From positions 1 through 64,000 of the forward strand of contig NZ_RCZA01000013.1 of assembly GCF_006438925.1 (NCBI RefSeq): a DNA stretch of 64,000 nucleotides. The letters run 5' to 3'. Made by a program: the position numbers and the translations under genes. The notes under the pieces were generated by a model. The model was not told where the DNA came from. It searched no databases and worked only from the letters and a program-made list of their open reading frames with translations. Shown piece by piece: positions 33,646 through 42,873 of the stretch; the stretch's first letter is position 1; each line of letters starts with the position of its first letter. The DNA comes from Pseudomonas mandelii (GTDB taxonomy: Bacteria > Pseudomonadota > Gammaproteobacteria > Pseudomonadales > Pseudomonadaceae).

Positions 33646-34080
33646 ATGACCAGCCTGGTCCGCGAGATTCCCGCCGCCCCATCGGCCATCGCCCTGATGC
33701 ATTTCAGCAACCGTCTGACCTTCGAAACCGACTGTTCCGACGTCCACGGCAGCCAACAGGCCGGCGAAGTGGATTTTGTTCTGGTAGACGTGCGCGGCCC
33801 GCTCGCGTTCGAGCGTGGCCATGTGCCGGGGGCGATCAATATTCCGGGGCGACTGCTGAGCGCTGAAGGTCTGGCGGCCTACCCGAAAACCAGCGTGTTC
33901 GTGGTGTATTGCGCCGGGCCCCACTGCAACGGTGCCAACAAGGCTGCCGTGAAACTGGCGGCGCTGGGTTACCCGGTCAAGGAAATGATCGGCGGGGTGA
34001 CCGGGTGGCTGGATGAAGGGTTTGAGTTGAGTGTTGCGGTGCAACGGCCTGCCAGCACCGTGATCGGTTGCGAATGTTGA
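33646..34080 (+). CDS. rhodanese-like domain protein
   Basis: This 144-residue protein starts MTSLVREIPAAPSAI with TTTGGAG upstream. It has a single rhodanese fold: VDFVLVDVRGPLAFERGHVPG, then the active-site loop VYCAGPHCNGA (Cys) and the C-terminal GGVTGWLDEGF. Such enzymes transfer a sulfane sulfur to an acceptor. The start lies 101 bases from the divergent ftrA start, and co-regulation is likely. No signal peptide is seen, so it is cytosolic. Confidence 0.88.
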   Translation: MTSLVREIPAAPSAIALMHFSNRLTFETDCSDVHGSQQAGEVDFVLVDVRGPLAFERGHVPGAINIPGRLLSAEGLAAYPKTSVFVVYCAGPHCNGANKAAVKLAALGYPVKEMIGGVTGWLDEGFELSVAVQRPASTVIGCEC

Positions 34081-34090
34081 TGTAGTCGTA

Positions 34091-34177
34091 AAGATCGCAG
34101 CCTCGTTTCACTCGACAGCTCCTACAGGTCTACGCGATCGCCTGTAGGAGCTGTCGAGTGAAACGAGGCTGCGATCT
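34091..34177. repeat. REPIN, GTAGGAGCTGTCGAGTGAAACGAGG variant
   Basis: The arms AGATCGCAGCCTCGTTTCAC and GTGAAACGAGGCTGCGATCT flank about 25 bases. The core CTGTCGAGTGAAACGAGG replaces the usual CTGCCGCAGG. The same variant occurs at 47571-47672. Confidence 0.85.
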
Positions 34178-34189
34178 GTTGATCTTGCT

Positions 34190-34822
34190 CTAAACGGATG
34201 CCCACCACCCATCCAGCGTCGCCTGCAACCACTCGGACACGGTTGCGTAGGCGGCGCTGTCCTGTTGACCCCGGGGCAGCGGGGACTCGTCGGCAAAGTG
34301 CGCATTGAGCGTTGCCACCGATTCAGCCGTCCACTCCGGATGAAACTGCAAACCCACCCGCGTCGGCCCGACGCGATACATCTGCTGCTCGCACTGATCA
34401 CTGCTGGCCAGCAACTGCGCGTTTGGCGGCAGGTCAATGGCGTCTTCGTGCCATTCCAGCACGTTCAGATGCTGACCATCGACGAACGTCACACGGGTCC
34501 AACCGGTTTCGGTTCGATCCATCCGCCGCACATTCCCGCCCAGACTCAACGCCAGCAACTGCGCCCCCAGACAAATCGCAAACACCGGCGCGTCTTGATC
34601 CAGACTGCCCGCCAACCACTGGCGTTCGGCTTCCAGCCAGGCGGGTCCGGCATCGGATTCATAAGGCCCACCCAACAGGATCACGGGGTCTGCACTCACT
34701 GGCGGCAACTGGCCGAGGTCGGCGCGAAATACGTTCAGGGTCAAACCCCGGGACGCAGCCCACGTGGCAATGGCGCCGGGACCTTCGGCGGGGTGGTGCT
34801 GGATCAGGTTCAACGTAGGCAT
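34190..34822 (-). CDS. class I glutamine amidotransferase
   Basis: This 210-residue protein has the GATase-1 fold: VILLGGPYESD, the nucleophile elbow FAICLGAQLLA (Cys) and the catalytic His-Glu in VGLQFHPEW. The family includes GMP-synthase-like amidotransferases that hydrolyse glutamine or gamma-glutamyl amides, some acting in polyamine and amino acid turnover. It stands alone between a REPIN and the binding-protein gene promoter. No synthase partner is adjacent, so the acceptor is unknown. Confidence 0.85.
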   Translation of the reverse strand: MPTLNLIQHHPAEGPGAIATWAASRGLTLNVFRADLGQLPPVSADPVILLGGPYESDAGPAWLEAERQWLAGSLDQDAPVFAICLGAQLLALSLGGNVRRMDRTETGWTRVTFVDGQHLNVLEWHEDAIDLPPNAQLLASSDQCEQQMYRVGPTRVGLQFHPEWTAESVATLNAHFADESPLPRGQQDSAAYATVSEWLQATLDGWWASV

Positions 34823-35057
34823 AAGGGCTCTCTTGTAGTTTTTGCTTGTAGGTTTTGTCTGAAAAAAGGGCTTGTCCTACAGTCTTTGCACCGGCTTGGC
34901 GCACGCTTCAAGGGGCTCGAATCCGCCGGCCACTTTTCTATAAGTATTTGTCGCTTAAACACAATTTGCCCTCCTTGAGCCGCTCTAGACTGCCGGCCAC
35001 TTCGGTCTTCACCTACCGAAATCTGCCAATAAAAGCCTCCGCACACAGGAGTTATAA

Positions 35058-35837
35058 ATGAAGAAGCTAGTGATGTTCGGTGCCCTGGCACTGTCGATGT
35101 TGTCCCTGACGGCTGTGGCCGAAGACGCCAAGCCGATCCGCCTCGGTATCGAAGCCGGTTACCCGCCATTCTCGATGAAAACCCCTGACGGCAAACTCAC
35201 CGGCTTCGACGTGGACATCGGCGACGCGCTGTGCGAGCAGATGAAAGTGAAGTGCACCTGGGTCGAGCAAGAGTTCGACGGCCTGATCCCGGCGCTGAAG
35301 GTCAAGAAAATCGACGCGATCCTGTCGTCCATGACCATCACCGACGATCGTAAAAAGAACGTCGATTTCACCATCAAGTACTACCACACCCCGGCGCGTT
35401 TCGTGATGAAGGAAGGCACCGACATCAAGGATCCGCTGACCGAACTCAAAGGCAAGAAAGTCGGTGTGCTGCGCGCCAGTACCCACGACCGCTTCGCCAC
35501 TGAAGTGCTGGTGCCGGCCGGTATCAATCTGGTTCGCTACGGCTCCCAGCAGGAAGCCAACCTGGACATGGTCGCCGGTCGTCTCGACGCGATGCTGGCC
35601 GACTCGGTCAACCTGGATGACGGTTTCCTGAAAACCGACGCCGGTAAAGGTTTCGCTTTCGTGGGCCCGACCTACGAAGACGCCAAGTACTTCGGCGGCG
35701 GCGCCGGTATTGCTGTGCGCAAGGGCGATACCGCCCTGGCAGAGAAATTCAACACCGCCATCAACGAAATCCGCGCCAACGGCAAGTACAAGCAAGTGCA
35801 AGACAAGTACTTCGACTTTGACGTTTACGGCCAGTAA
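35058..35837 (+). CDS. ABC transporter substrate-binding protein, basic amino acid type (ArgT/AotJ-like)
   Basis: This 259-residue periplasmic binding protein has a signal peptide (MKKLVMFGALALSMLSLTAVAE). The type 3 solute-binding fold is clear: IRLGIEAGYPPFSMKTPDG, LTGFDVDIGDALCEQM, CTWVEQEFDGLIPAL, AILSSMTITDDRKKNVDFT. This pattern is typical of lysine/arginine/ornithine or histidine binders. GGAG precedes the ATG. No permease or ATPase genes follow; a terminator closes it, so it is a solo binding protein. It is followed by an AstE/AspA-like deacylase. Confidence 0.9.
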   Translation: MKKLVMFGALALSMLSLTAVAEDAKPIRLGIEAGYPPFSMKTPDGKLTGFDVDIGDALCEQMKVKCTWVEQEFDGLIPALKVKKIDAILSSMTITDDRKKNVDFTIKYYHTPARFVMKEGTDIKDPLTELKGKKVGVLRASTHDRFATEVLVPAGINLVRYGSQQEANLDMVAGRLDAMLADSVNLDDGFLKTDAGKGFAFVGPTYEDAKYFGGGAGIAVRKGDTALAEKFNTAINEIRANGKYKQVQDKYFDFDVYGQ

Positions 35838-35848
35838 TCACGCCGTTC

Positions 35849-35889
35849 AAAAAAGTGGCAACCGTTGACGCGGTTGCCACTTTTTTTTA
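35849..35889 (+). terminator. Rho-independent terminator
   Basis: The stem AAGTGGCAACCG pairs with CGGTTGCCACTT around a short loop, followed by a run of T to 35888, directly after the binding-protein gene stop. The A-run on the left makes it usable in both directions. Confidence 0.9.
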
Positions 35890-35923
35890 TGTCCCCATGA
35901 ATTAACCTGCGGCACACATTCCA

Positions 35924-36010
35924 TGTAGGAGCTGCCGAAGGCTGCGATCTTTTGACGTTGATGGTTACAATCCGGAATCAAAAGATCGCAGCCTTCGGTA
36001 GCTCCTACAG
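35924..36010. repeat. REPIN, GTAGGAGCTGCCGAAGGC variant
   Basis: The arms GTAGGAGCTGCCGAAGGC and AAAAGATCGCAGCCTTCGG flank about 30 bases. The right arm ends only 15 bases before the next start codon, so the ribosome site AAGGAG sits directly behind it. Confidence 0.85.
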
Positions 36011-36025
36011 AACAAGGAGCACCCC

Positions 36026-37138
36026 ATGCAACGCATCGACCATTCACTGCCCTGGAGCCACCTGGGCACCGAACGCACCCTCAGCGTGTTTCGTTATGGC
36101 GCGGGCACTCGCAAGGTCTACATCCAGGCCAGCCTGCACGCTGATGAACTGCCGGGCATGCGCACGGCGTGGGAACTGAAAAAGCGTCTGGCCGAACTCG
36201 AAACCCTGGGCCAGTTGCAGGGCGTGATCGAACTGGTCCCGGTGGCCAATCCCATCGGCCTCGATCAACACCTGCAAGGCAGCCACATGGGCCGCTTCGA
36301 GCTGGGCAGCGGCAAGAACTTCAACCGCTCCTTCGTCGAACTCAGCGCACCGGTGGCCGAGTTGATCGGTGATCGCTTGGGCAGTGATGCGGCGGCCAAC
36401 ATTGCGCTGATTCGCCAGACCATGGGCCAGGTACTCGACGGCTTGCCGGCACCGGCCTCGCAGCTTGAAGCCATGCACCGCTTGCTGTTGCGTCACGCCT
36501 GTGAGGCCGACATCACCCTCGATCTGCATTGTGATTTCGATGCGGCGATTCATCTGTATGCCTTGCCGCAACACTGGCCGCAGTGGCAATCCCTGGCGGC
36601 GCGTTTGAAGGCTGGGGTGGCGTTGCTCTGTGAAGAATCCGGCGGCAGCTCATTCGATGAGTCGTGTTCAACGCCGTGGTTGCGTCTGGCCAGGGCTTTC
36701 CCTGAGGCCGCGGTCCCGCCGGCCAACCTGGCGACGACGCTGGAACTGGGCAGCATGGGTGATACGCGAGTCGATCAGGCTCAGGCCAATTGCGAGGCGA
36801 TTCTCGGGTTCCTCGCCGAGCAGGGTTTCATCAAAGGCACTTGGCCTGCGGCACCGAGCGAATGCTGTGAAGGCATGCCGTTCGAAGGCACCCAATACCT
36901 GTTTGCGCCGCATCATGGGGTCGTCAGTTTCTTGCGCGATTCGGGTGAATGGGTGGAGAAAGGTGATGCGCTGTTTGAAGTGGTCGATCCGTTGAATGAT
37001 CGGGTCACCACAGTTTGCGCCGGGACCAGTGGCGTGTTGTTTGCCATCGATCGCGGGCGCTACACCCAGCCGGGCACCTGGCAGGCGAAGGTCGCCGGGC
37101 GTGAGCCGATTCGGGTTGGGAAACTGGTTAACGACTAA
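36026..37138 (+). CDS. succinylglutamate desuccinylase/aspartoacylase-family metallohydrolase
   Basis: This 370-residue M14-type enzyme starts MQRIDHSLPWSHLG with AAGGAG upstream. The zinc-binding pair is IQASLHADELPG (HxxE) and a later His in ITLDLHCD. The C-terminal domain has a lipoyl-like barrel (APHHGVVSFLRDSGEWVEKGDALFEVVDP). AstE/AspA members deacylate N-succinyl- or N-acetyl-amino acids. It follows an arginine-type binding protein, and an AruF/AruG pair lies 10 kb away, so a link to N-acyl basic amino acid use is tempting but unproven. Confidence 0.85.
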   Translation: MQRIDHSLPWSHLGTERTLSVFRYGAGTRKVYIQASLHADELPGMRTAWELKKRLAELETLGQLQGVIELVPVANPIGLDQHLQGSHMGRFELGSGKNFNRSFVELSAPVAELIGDRLGSDAAANIALIRQTMGQVLDGLPAPASQLEAMHRLLLRHACEADITLDLHCDFDAAIHLYALPQHWPQWQSLAARLKAGVALLCEESGGSSFDESCSTPWLRLARAFPEAAVPPANLATTLELGSMGDTRVDQAQANCEAILGFLAEQGFIKGTWPAAPSECCEGMPFEGTQYLFAPHHGVVSFLRDSGEWVEKGDALFEVVDPLNDRVTTVCAGTSGVLFAIDRGRYTQPGTWQAKVAGREPIRVGKLVND

Positions 37139-37161
37139 GGATTGTCGCCGTTTCCCAGGGC

Positions 37162-37232
37162 CTCTTCGCGAGCAGGCTCGCTCCCACAGGGGGAATGCAT
37201 TTCAAATGTGGGAGCGAGCCTGCTCGCGATGG
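37162..37232. repeat. REPIN, GCGAGCAGGCTCGCTCCCACA family
   Basis: The inverted arms CGCGAGCAGGCTCGCTCCC and GGGAGCGAGCCTGCTCGCG flank about 20 bases, between the deacylase and esterase genes in the same direction. Confidence 0.85.
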
Positions 37233-37317
37233 CGGCATCAGCAACAGTCATAATCCCCCGGCAAGCTTCACAGTGTTAGGCTCTGCCCCGAATCCTGCGC
37301 TCTGTGAAGGAAGGTTT

Positions 37318-38034
37318 ATGTTGAAGTTTCTCGCTCTGCTGACACTCCTGGCGTCCTCCGCCGTCCACGCTCAAACCCCGCTGCAAACCGATCTGCCGCT
37401 CAAGTACCTGGAGCAGGCCAACCCCGAATCGCGCCATCAGCCCCTGGTGATTTTCCTCCACGGTTTTGGCAGTAACGAGGAGGACCTGTTCGACATCAAG
37501 GATGAACTGCCCGAGTCATACAACTACCTGTCGGTACGCGCACCGATGGTGATGGAGGAGGGCAGTTACAAGTGGTTTCGCCAGAAGGGCAACGGTGCCT
37601 ACGACGGTGAGACCGATGATCTGAAAAGCAGCGGCAAGGTCTTGCTGGATTTCGTCGCACAGGCGGCGAAGAAATATCACACCGAACCGAACAAGGTGTT
37701 CCTGGTGGGTTTCAGCCAAGGCGCGATCATGTCCTACGAGGTGGCGTTGCGTCATCCCGCGGCGGTCGGCGGGATCGCGGCATTGAGCGGGCGGATTCTG
37801 CCGGTGCTCCAGTCCGAACTGAAACCGGATGAAAAGCGCCAGAAGCTGGCGATTTTCATCGGTCATGGCACTGCGGATAAACGCCTTCCGTACATTGACG
37901 GCACGGACGCCGACAGCCTGTTGCAGAGCCTGTCACTCAAGCCTGAATTTCATGCCTACCCTGGCGTCGGTCACAGCATCAGTGCCACCGAGATGCAGGA
38001 CTTGAGCGCCTGGTTGCAGCGTCTCAATTCCTGA
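37318..38034 (+). CDS. secreted carboxylesterase (alpha/beta hydrolase)
   Basis: This 238-residue protein has a signal peptide (MLKFLALLTLLASSAVHA) and AAGGAAGG before the ATG. The fold is of the phospholipase/carboxylesterase (YpfH/Est) type: LVIFLHGFGSNEEDLFD, the nucleophile elbow LVGFSQGAIMSYE (Ser), Asp in GHGTADKRLPY and His in YPGVGHSIS. It should act in the periplasm. Substrate unknown; short acyl esters are usual for the family. Confidence 0.88.
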   Translation: MLKFLALLTLLASSAVHAQTPLQTDLPLKYLEQANPESRHQPLVIFLHGFGSNEEDLFDIKDELPESYNYLSVRAPMVMEEGSYKWFRQKGNGAYDGETDDLKSSGKVLLDFVAQAAKKYHTEPNKVFLVGFSQGAIMSYEVALRHPAAVGGIAALSGRILPVLQSELKPDEKRQKLAIFIGHGTADKRLPYIDGTDADSLLQSLSLKPEFHAYPGVGHSISATEMQDLSAWLQRLNS

Positions 38035-38037
38035 TGC

Positions 38038-38625
38038 TCACTTGCCGGTGACGATCTGTTTGACCAGCGTCTCATGGCCAGCATTGTCACTGAGGCGGGA
38101 AATCACCTGAACGATCGCCATGCGCGTGTTGGACGCGGCCATCACGGAGGTGTCGAGGGTTTTGCCGCCGCCCTGGGTGGCGGTGCTGTCGATCTGCCGC
38201 AGCCCCAGACCAGTGCCTTTCTGGGTCAGGCTTTTTTCACTGAGCTTGGTGAAGTCCGGCAGCGCCGTGGCTTGTTCGGTGGCGAAGTCGGACGCCGCGG
38301 AGTCGAGGAACTGACCGTCGTTGTCTTTGACGTTGAGGCCGCCGGGGATCGTGTTTTCAGCGGCGATCACGACGGTTTTAGTCGCCTGATTGGTGTACAT
38401 GGTGCCCGTTGCCCCGGCGGTGCCGGTGGCCGCGTCGCCGGCAGGCAACGGGTTGGCGATGAAGCCTTTAGGCAGGGTGAACTTGAATTTGCCGCCGAGC
38501 ATCGAGACTTTCTGTGCGGGCGCGGCATCGCTGGCAGTGGCCTTGGCGGCCTGCGCATTCAGCGCTCCCAGACTGGCAACCGCCGTCAACAACAGGACAA
38601 CGGCTTTTTTACTCAACAATGACAT
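38038..38625 (-). CDS. secreted hypothetical protein, Pseudomonas type
   Basis: This 195-residue protein has a signal peptide ending near LNAQA and GGAG before the ATG. The mature part is a small beta-rich domain (FKFTLPKGFIANPLP, KTVVIAAENTIPGGLNVKD, MAIVQVISRLSDNAGHETLVKQ). The layout is like DcrB/PsbP-like lipoprotein folds but no lipobox is present. It is convergent with the esterase gene, four bases apart. I do not assign a function. Confidence 0.75.
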   Translation of the reverse strand: MSLLSKKAVVLLLTAVASLGALNAQAAKATASDAAPAQKVSMLGGKFKFTLPKGFIANPLPAGDAATGTAGATGTMYTNQATKTVVIAAENTIPGGLNVKDNDGQFLDSAASDFATEQATALPDFTKLSEKSLTQKGTGLGLRQIDSTATQGGGKTLDTSVMAASNTRMAIVQVISRLSDNAGHETLVKQIVTGK

Positions 38626-38700
38626 TCAGAAACTCCAGGGATGGTCGCGCTTTGAGGGCGATCATCCCATGGAATTCACTTTCTAGCAGCCCTCAGCCCT

Positions 38701-38742
38701 GTAGCAGCCGAACGCAGCCTCGCAGGCTCGGCAGCTGCTACG
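38701..38742. repeat. solo REP, GTAGCAGCCGAACGCAGCC
   Basis: A single arm of the family seen at 14309-14455 (AACGCAGCCTCGCAGGCTCG, CAGCTGCTACG), without an inverted partner nearby. It sits between the divergent 38625 start and the GST stop. Confidence 0.75.
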
Positions 38743-38754
38743 ACAACATCGGTG

Positions 38755-39426
38755 TTACGCCTGGTTCTGCGGAAACAGGTTGCGACGGGTTTCTTCGTCG
38801 ACCTCGGTCTTCAGCACCAGTTTCTCTTTAAGACCATGGGCCCGCTGGGCGGCTGGCCGGGCGCTGATTTCATCGAACAGGCGCTTGACGTTCGAGTACG
38901 CCGCCAGACCATTCTCGCCGAGGATGTACGGCGCGTAATTGGCCCAACCCCAGAGCGCCATGTCGGCGATGCTATAGGTGTCACCCGCCAGGTACTGATG
39001 GTCGGCCAGACGCTGATCGAGCACGCGGTAGTGACGTTCGACTTCCTTGAGGTAGCGGTTTTTCGCATACGCCAAGTCTTCCGGTGCGTGGTGCAGGAAA
39101 TGCACCGCCTGGCCGGAAAATGGCGACAGGCCGGTGGCGATGAACATCAGCCAAGACAGTAGCTCGGCTTGCCCGGTCACGGAGGTCGGCAGGAAGCGCT
39201 GATGTTTTTGCGCCAAGTGCAACAGGATCGCCTGGGAGTCGAAGACAGTCGCGTCGCCATCGACCAGGGCTGGCACTTTGGCGTTCGGGTTGATCGCCAA
39301 AAAGGCCGGCAGGTGTTGCTCGCCTTTGAAGGTATCGACGCCGATCAATTCGTAGGGCGTTTGCAGTTCTTCAAGCAGCAGGGCGACTTTCATCGGATTG
39401 GGCGAAGGGTGGAAAAAGAATTTCAT
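38755..39426 (-). CDS. glutathione S-transferase family protein
   Basis: This 223-residue protein starts MKFFFHPSPNPMKVALLLEE at 39426, with GAGG 8 bases upstream. The thioredoxin-like N-terminal domain (NPNAKVPALVDGDATVFDSQAILLHL, with the cis-Pro and Ser glutathione site) and helical C-terminal domain (LADHQYLAGDTYSIADMALWGW) match the Ure2-like/YfcG group. It may reduce disulfides or conjugate electrophiles. It is monocistronic; the substrate is unknown. Confidence 0.9.
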   Translation of the reverse strand: MKFFFHPSPNPMKVALLLEELQTPYELIGVDTFKGEQHLPAFLAINPNAKVPALVDGDATVFDSQAILLHLAQKHQRFLPTSVTGQAELLSWLMFIATGLSPFSGQAVHFLHHAPEDLAYAKNRYLKEVERHYRVLDQRLADHQYLAGDTYSIADMALWGWANYAPYILGENGLAAYSNVKRLFDEISARPAAQRAHGLKEKLVLKTEVDEETRRNLFPQNQA

Positions 39427-39510
39427 GGTGTAGGCCTCAGTCAATGGTTGGTTTTGAACTGAGGCTTATGTTGGAGGAAACCCGTTCGAATGACGTGCGA
39501 GCTTTTTGCT

Positions 39511-40422
39511 TTACTCGTTCGAAACGATCGAACGTGTTATTGGCACTTTGGCGGATGATCGCGACGTGGCGATGACTGCCCCGGCGATAATCAGCAGCGC
39601 GGGGACGATCAGAATCGGGCTGGCATGGCTGCGCCCCACGGTGATCAGCAACAACGTGGAAATCAGCGGTGCCAGGTAGGACAGCGCCCCCAGCGTCGCC
39701 AGACTGCCGTGTTTGGTGGCGTGGTCCCAGGCAAAAAACGCCAGTCCTACCGGTCCAAGCCCGAGGACGACAATCGCGGTCCATTGGCTGATGTCGGGCT
39801 GTACCGTGGTTTCGAATGCCAGGTGACAGACCAGTCCGGCCACAGCGACCAGGCCACAGATGCCACCAATGATGCTGCTCGGTACTTCGCTGAACCGGCG
39901 GTTGATTACCGAATAAACCGACCATATCAACGCACAGCCAAACGCCGCGAGATAACCGGCGATGGGCATCGCGGCATCAGCATTCGGGGCGCGCTGCTGC
40001 ATGATGAAGGCCGTGCCGGCCAGGCCCAGCAGTGCGCCGAGCAATTGCCGCTTGTGCGGCTTTTCTCCGGCCGAGAACGCCGACAGCAACACCAGCAACA
40101 GCGGCCAAAGGTAGTTGATCAGGCTGGCTTCGGCCGCCGGAGCGGCTTTGAGTGCGAAAAAGTACAGCGCGTGATAAACGAAAATTCCGACGAGCCCGGT
40201 CGCCCATACAGCCCAGGGCTGGCGCCAACTGGTGAACCCTGCGATCCCGCGTCGGCCCAGAATCACCAGGCTCGCCGCGAACGCTGCGCCGAAACCCAGC
40301 GTCAGCAGTTCAAACGGTGGAATGCCTTCGGTGAGGGTGGTCAGCAAAGCCAGGGAGGACCAGAGCACTATCGCAATCACGCCGACGGCCGTCGCGCTGA
40401 GGCTGTTTCGAAGCGGAGTCAT
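39511..40422 (-). CDS. EamA-family DMT exporter
   Basis: This 303-residue inner-membrane protein of about ten helices has two EamA halves (VIAIVLWSSLALLTTLTEGIP and ALIWSVYSVINRRFSEVPSS). The layout resembles YddG-type aromatic amino acid exporters. AAGGAA precedes the ATG. It lies downstream of another membrane protein gene in the same direction. The substrate is not evident. Confidence 0.88.
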   Translation of the reverse strand: MTPLRNSLSATAVGVIAIVLWSSLALLTTLTEGIPPFELLTLGFGAAFAASLVILGRRGIAGFTSWRQPWAVWATGLVGIFVYHALYFFALKAAPAAEASLINYLWPLLLVLLSAFSAGEKPHKRQLLGALLGLAGTAFIMQQRAPNADAAMPIAGYLAAFGCALIWSVYSVINRRFSEVPSSIIGGICGLVAVAGLVCHLAFETTVQPDISQWTAIVVLGLGPVGLAFFAWDHATKHGSLATLGALSYLAPLISTLLLITVGRSHASPILIVPALLIIAGAVIATSRSSAKVPITRSIVSNE

Positions 40423-40480
40423 GTCTGTTCCTTCAGCGCGATGAACGGGCGACCATCCTGGCCCGATGACATCAAGCAGC

Positions 40481-41275
40481 TTAGCGTTTGATCGCCGTAC
40501 GTCCAGCGTCCGGTATCGGGCTCGCCGGCTTGGCCAACAAGCGCTTGGTCACCCCGAGCATACCCACTGACACCGCGACGCCCAGGGCGAACGCGCTTAA
40601 ACCCATGCCTGGTAAGGTCAGCGCCAACACCAGGCAAAACGCGGCGAACGAATACATCCCGGTCGCGGTGGCCCTTAACAACGCAGCGGTAAACGCCGGC
40701 CCGCGGGTTTGCTGGGAGAACACCGCCATCACGCTGCCCAGTACCGGGAACACCGCGAGCAGACCGCTCCAGCGTTCGCCAACGGTGCTGGCCAACAACG
40801 TGACAGCGAGGGTGAGCAGGGCACCGGCAATCATGCGTAACAGCAATTTGTCGGACTTCGGCGCCGGGCCCGAAACGATCGGCTGTACCGAGGGAAACAG
40901 ATAGGGCGCCGCCAGCAGGGCGGTCGCGGCGGCGATTACCGAGAACACCAGGGACGGGGGAATCAACGACAGCACAACGGCCGCCGTGGCCCAGACCAAC
41001 AGCGAAATCACCAGCGCCCACGGCCACTTCGCGCGTTGTGCAACCTGAGCGTAGGTCACGCAAAAGGCAATCATCGCGAACATCGCCGACAGCGCTGCGG
41101 TCGCCGATTGAGCGGCGAACACCTGGCCTTGTTCGATGGCGAGAAAAAACAGAATCGGCCCGACTACCACCGGCAACCCCGACAACCAACCGGCTACGCT
41201 AGGACCCCAGCGTTTACCGGCCAGGGAAATCAGCAAGAGAAACCCTGGGATGACCAGCAGTTTGAGTAGCAGCAC
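40481..41275 (-). CDS. integral membrane protein of unknown function
   Basis: This 264-residue protein starts at GTG 41275 with GGAGG upstream. About eight hydrophobic helices are visible (LLVIPGFLLLISLAGKRWG, AGWLSGLPVVVGPILFFLA, FSVIAAATALLAAPYLFPS, GLLAVFPVLGSVMAVFSQQ). It looks like a two-halved membrane protein with a repeated GLxxVFPxxxGP-like pattern. I cannot name the family. It may be co-transcribed with the EamA gene, 58 bases downstream. Confidence 0.8.
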   Translation of the reverse strand: MLLLKLLVIPGFLLLISLAGKRWGPSVAGWLSGLPVVVGPILFFLAIEQGQVFAAQSATAALSAMFAMIAFCVTYAQVAQRAKWPWALVISLLVWATAAVVLSLIPPSLVFSVIAAATALLAAPYLFPSVQPIVSGPAPKSDKLLLRMIAGALLTLAVTLLASTVGERWSGLLAVFPVLGSVMAVFSQQTRGPAFTAALLRATATGMYSFAAFCLVLALTLPGMGLSAFALGVAVSVGMLGVTKRLLAKPASPIPDAGRTAIKR

Positions 41276-41390
41276 GCACGCACCTCCGACCTGAGTGAGG
41301 CGGCAACGTTAGCATTGCGTGGGAGTGATTGCTCTATAGATTCTCTGATTTTGTATACAACCCTGCGACAACACGGTCCTTGTGGAGCTG

Positions 41391-41478
41391 CCGCAGGCTG
41401 CGATCTTTTGATCTTGATCTTCGGCGATCCTGAAAATGCTAAAGATCAAAAGATCGCAGCCTGCGGCAGCTCCTACAG
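41391..41478. repeat. REPIN, GTGGAGCTGCCGCAGGC family
   Basis: The arms GAGCTGCCGCAGGCTGCGAT and ATCGCAGCCTGCGGCAGCTC flank about 35 bases. It lies upstream of the Nramp gene. Confidence 0.85.
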
Positions 41479-41547
41479 GGTTTTGCATGTACAGCCGAAG
41501 GAGTGAACGTCTAAGCTGCCCGCTTCAACCTGTTTCGGAATGTTTGC

Positions 41548-42867
41548 GTGAAATTCAGTTTGCCCAAAACCGCCACGGCACCGTTCTGTCCGCCAGAAGT
41601 GGCCGGCAGCGTTGCCGTCGATCCTCGCGCCTCGTTCTTCAACCGGATGCTGCGTTTTGCCGGTCCGGGCTTGCTGGTGTCCATCGGCTACATGGACCCG
41701 GGCAACTGGGCGACGGCCATCGAGGCCGGTTCGCGGTTTGGTTACAGCCTGTTATTCGTGGTGTTGCTGGCGAGTCTGGCGGGGATGGTGGTGCAGTGTT
41801 TGTGTTCGCGCCTGGGCATTGCCACCGGGCGTGATCTGGCGCAGTTGTGCCGGGAGCGCTACAGCACGCGCACCGCACGGACCCAGTGGGTGTTGGCGGA
41901 AATCTCGATCATCGCCACTGACCTGGCCGAAGTGCTCGGCTGCGCCCTGGCGTTCCATTTGCTGCTGGGCTGTTCGCTGACCTTCGGCATCGCGCTCACG
42001 GCGTTCGACACGTTGCTGGTGCTGGCCCTGCAAAACCGTGGTTTCCGGCGGCTTGAAGCGATCATGCTGGTGCTGGTGGGCACCATTGGCGTGTGTTTTT
42101 TCGTTGAATTGCTGTTGATCAAACCCTACTGGCCGGACGTCGCCCGGGGTTTCACGCCGTCACTGTCCGCCATCGGCGATGCCGCGCCGCTGTATCTGGC
42201 CATCGGTATTCTCGGGGCTACGGTGATGCCGCATAACTTGTACCTGCACACCTCCATCGTGCAGACCCGCAGGATCGGCAAGGACCTGGCCAGCAAGCAG
42301 GACGCGGTGAAACTGGCGCGCATCGACACCATTGGCTCCCTGGCCCTGGCGTTGCTGGTCAACGCGGCCATCCTGATCCTCGCCGCGGCGGCGTTCCACA
42401 AGACCGGGCACACCGACGTGGTCGACATCCAGGACGCTTATCACCTGCTCGACCCGTTGGTGGGCGGGGCGCTGGCCAGTGTGCTGTTCGGCGTCGCGTT
42501 GCTGGCTTCGGGTCAGAGCTCGACCTTCACCGGGACCATCGCTGGGCAAGTGATCATGGAGGGCTTCCTGAACCTGCGGATTCCTTGCTGGCAACGACGA
42601 TTGATCACCCGCGGGCTGGCGCTGATCCCGGCGTTCATTGGCGTCTGGCTGATGGGCGACAATGCGATCGGCAAGCTGCTGGTGTTGAGTCAGGTGGTGT
42701 TGAGCCTGCAATTGCCGTTTGCGTTGTATCCACTGATTCGCATGACCAACGATCACAGGCTCATGGGGCCGTTTGTGAATCGGTGGCCGACAAGGGCGCT
42801 GGCGTGGGGGTTGTTTACGTTGATCAGCGGGGCGAATAGCTGGTTGATTCTGCAGTTTTTGGTGTGA
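41548..42867 (+). CDS. mntH: Nramp family divalent metal transporter
   Basis: This 439-residue membrane protein starts at GTG 41548. Nramp signatures are intact: helix 1 MDPGNWATAIEAG (the DPGN metal motif) and helix 6 region GATVMPHNLYLHTSIVQTR (MPH motif). About eleven helices are visible. Nramp proteins import Mn(II) and related metals with protons. It is probably monocistronic. The first 25 residues are a soluble tail. No operator for a metal regulator was recognised upstream. Confidence 0.9.
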   Translation: MKFSLPKTATAPFCPPEVAGSVAVDPRASFFNRMLRFAGPGLLVSIGYMDPGNWATAIEAGSRFGYSLLFVVLLASLAGMVVQCLCSRLGIATGRDLAQLCRERYSTRTARTQWVLAEISIIATDLAEVLGCALAFHLLLGCSLTFGIALTAFDTLLVLALQNRGFRRLEAIMLVLVGTIGVCFFVELLLIKPYWPDVARGFTPSLSAIGDAAPLYLAIGILGATVMPHNLYLHTSIVQTRRIGKDLASKQDAVKLARIDTIGSLALALLVNAAILILAAAAFHKTGHTDVVDIQDAYHLLDPLVGGALASVLFGVALLASGQSSTFTGTIAGQVIMEGFLNLRIPCWQRRLITRGLALIPAFIGVWLMGDNAIGKLLVLSQVVLSLQLPFALYPLIRMTNDHRLMGPFVNRWPTRALAWGLFTLISGANSWLILQFLV

Positions 42868-42873
42868 ATCTTT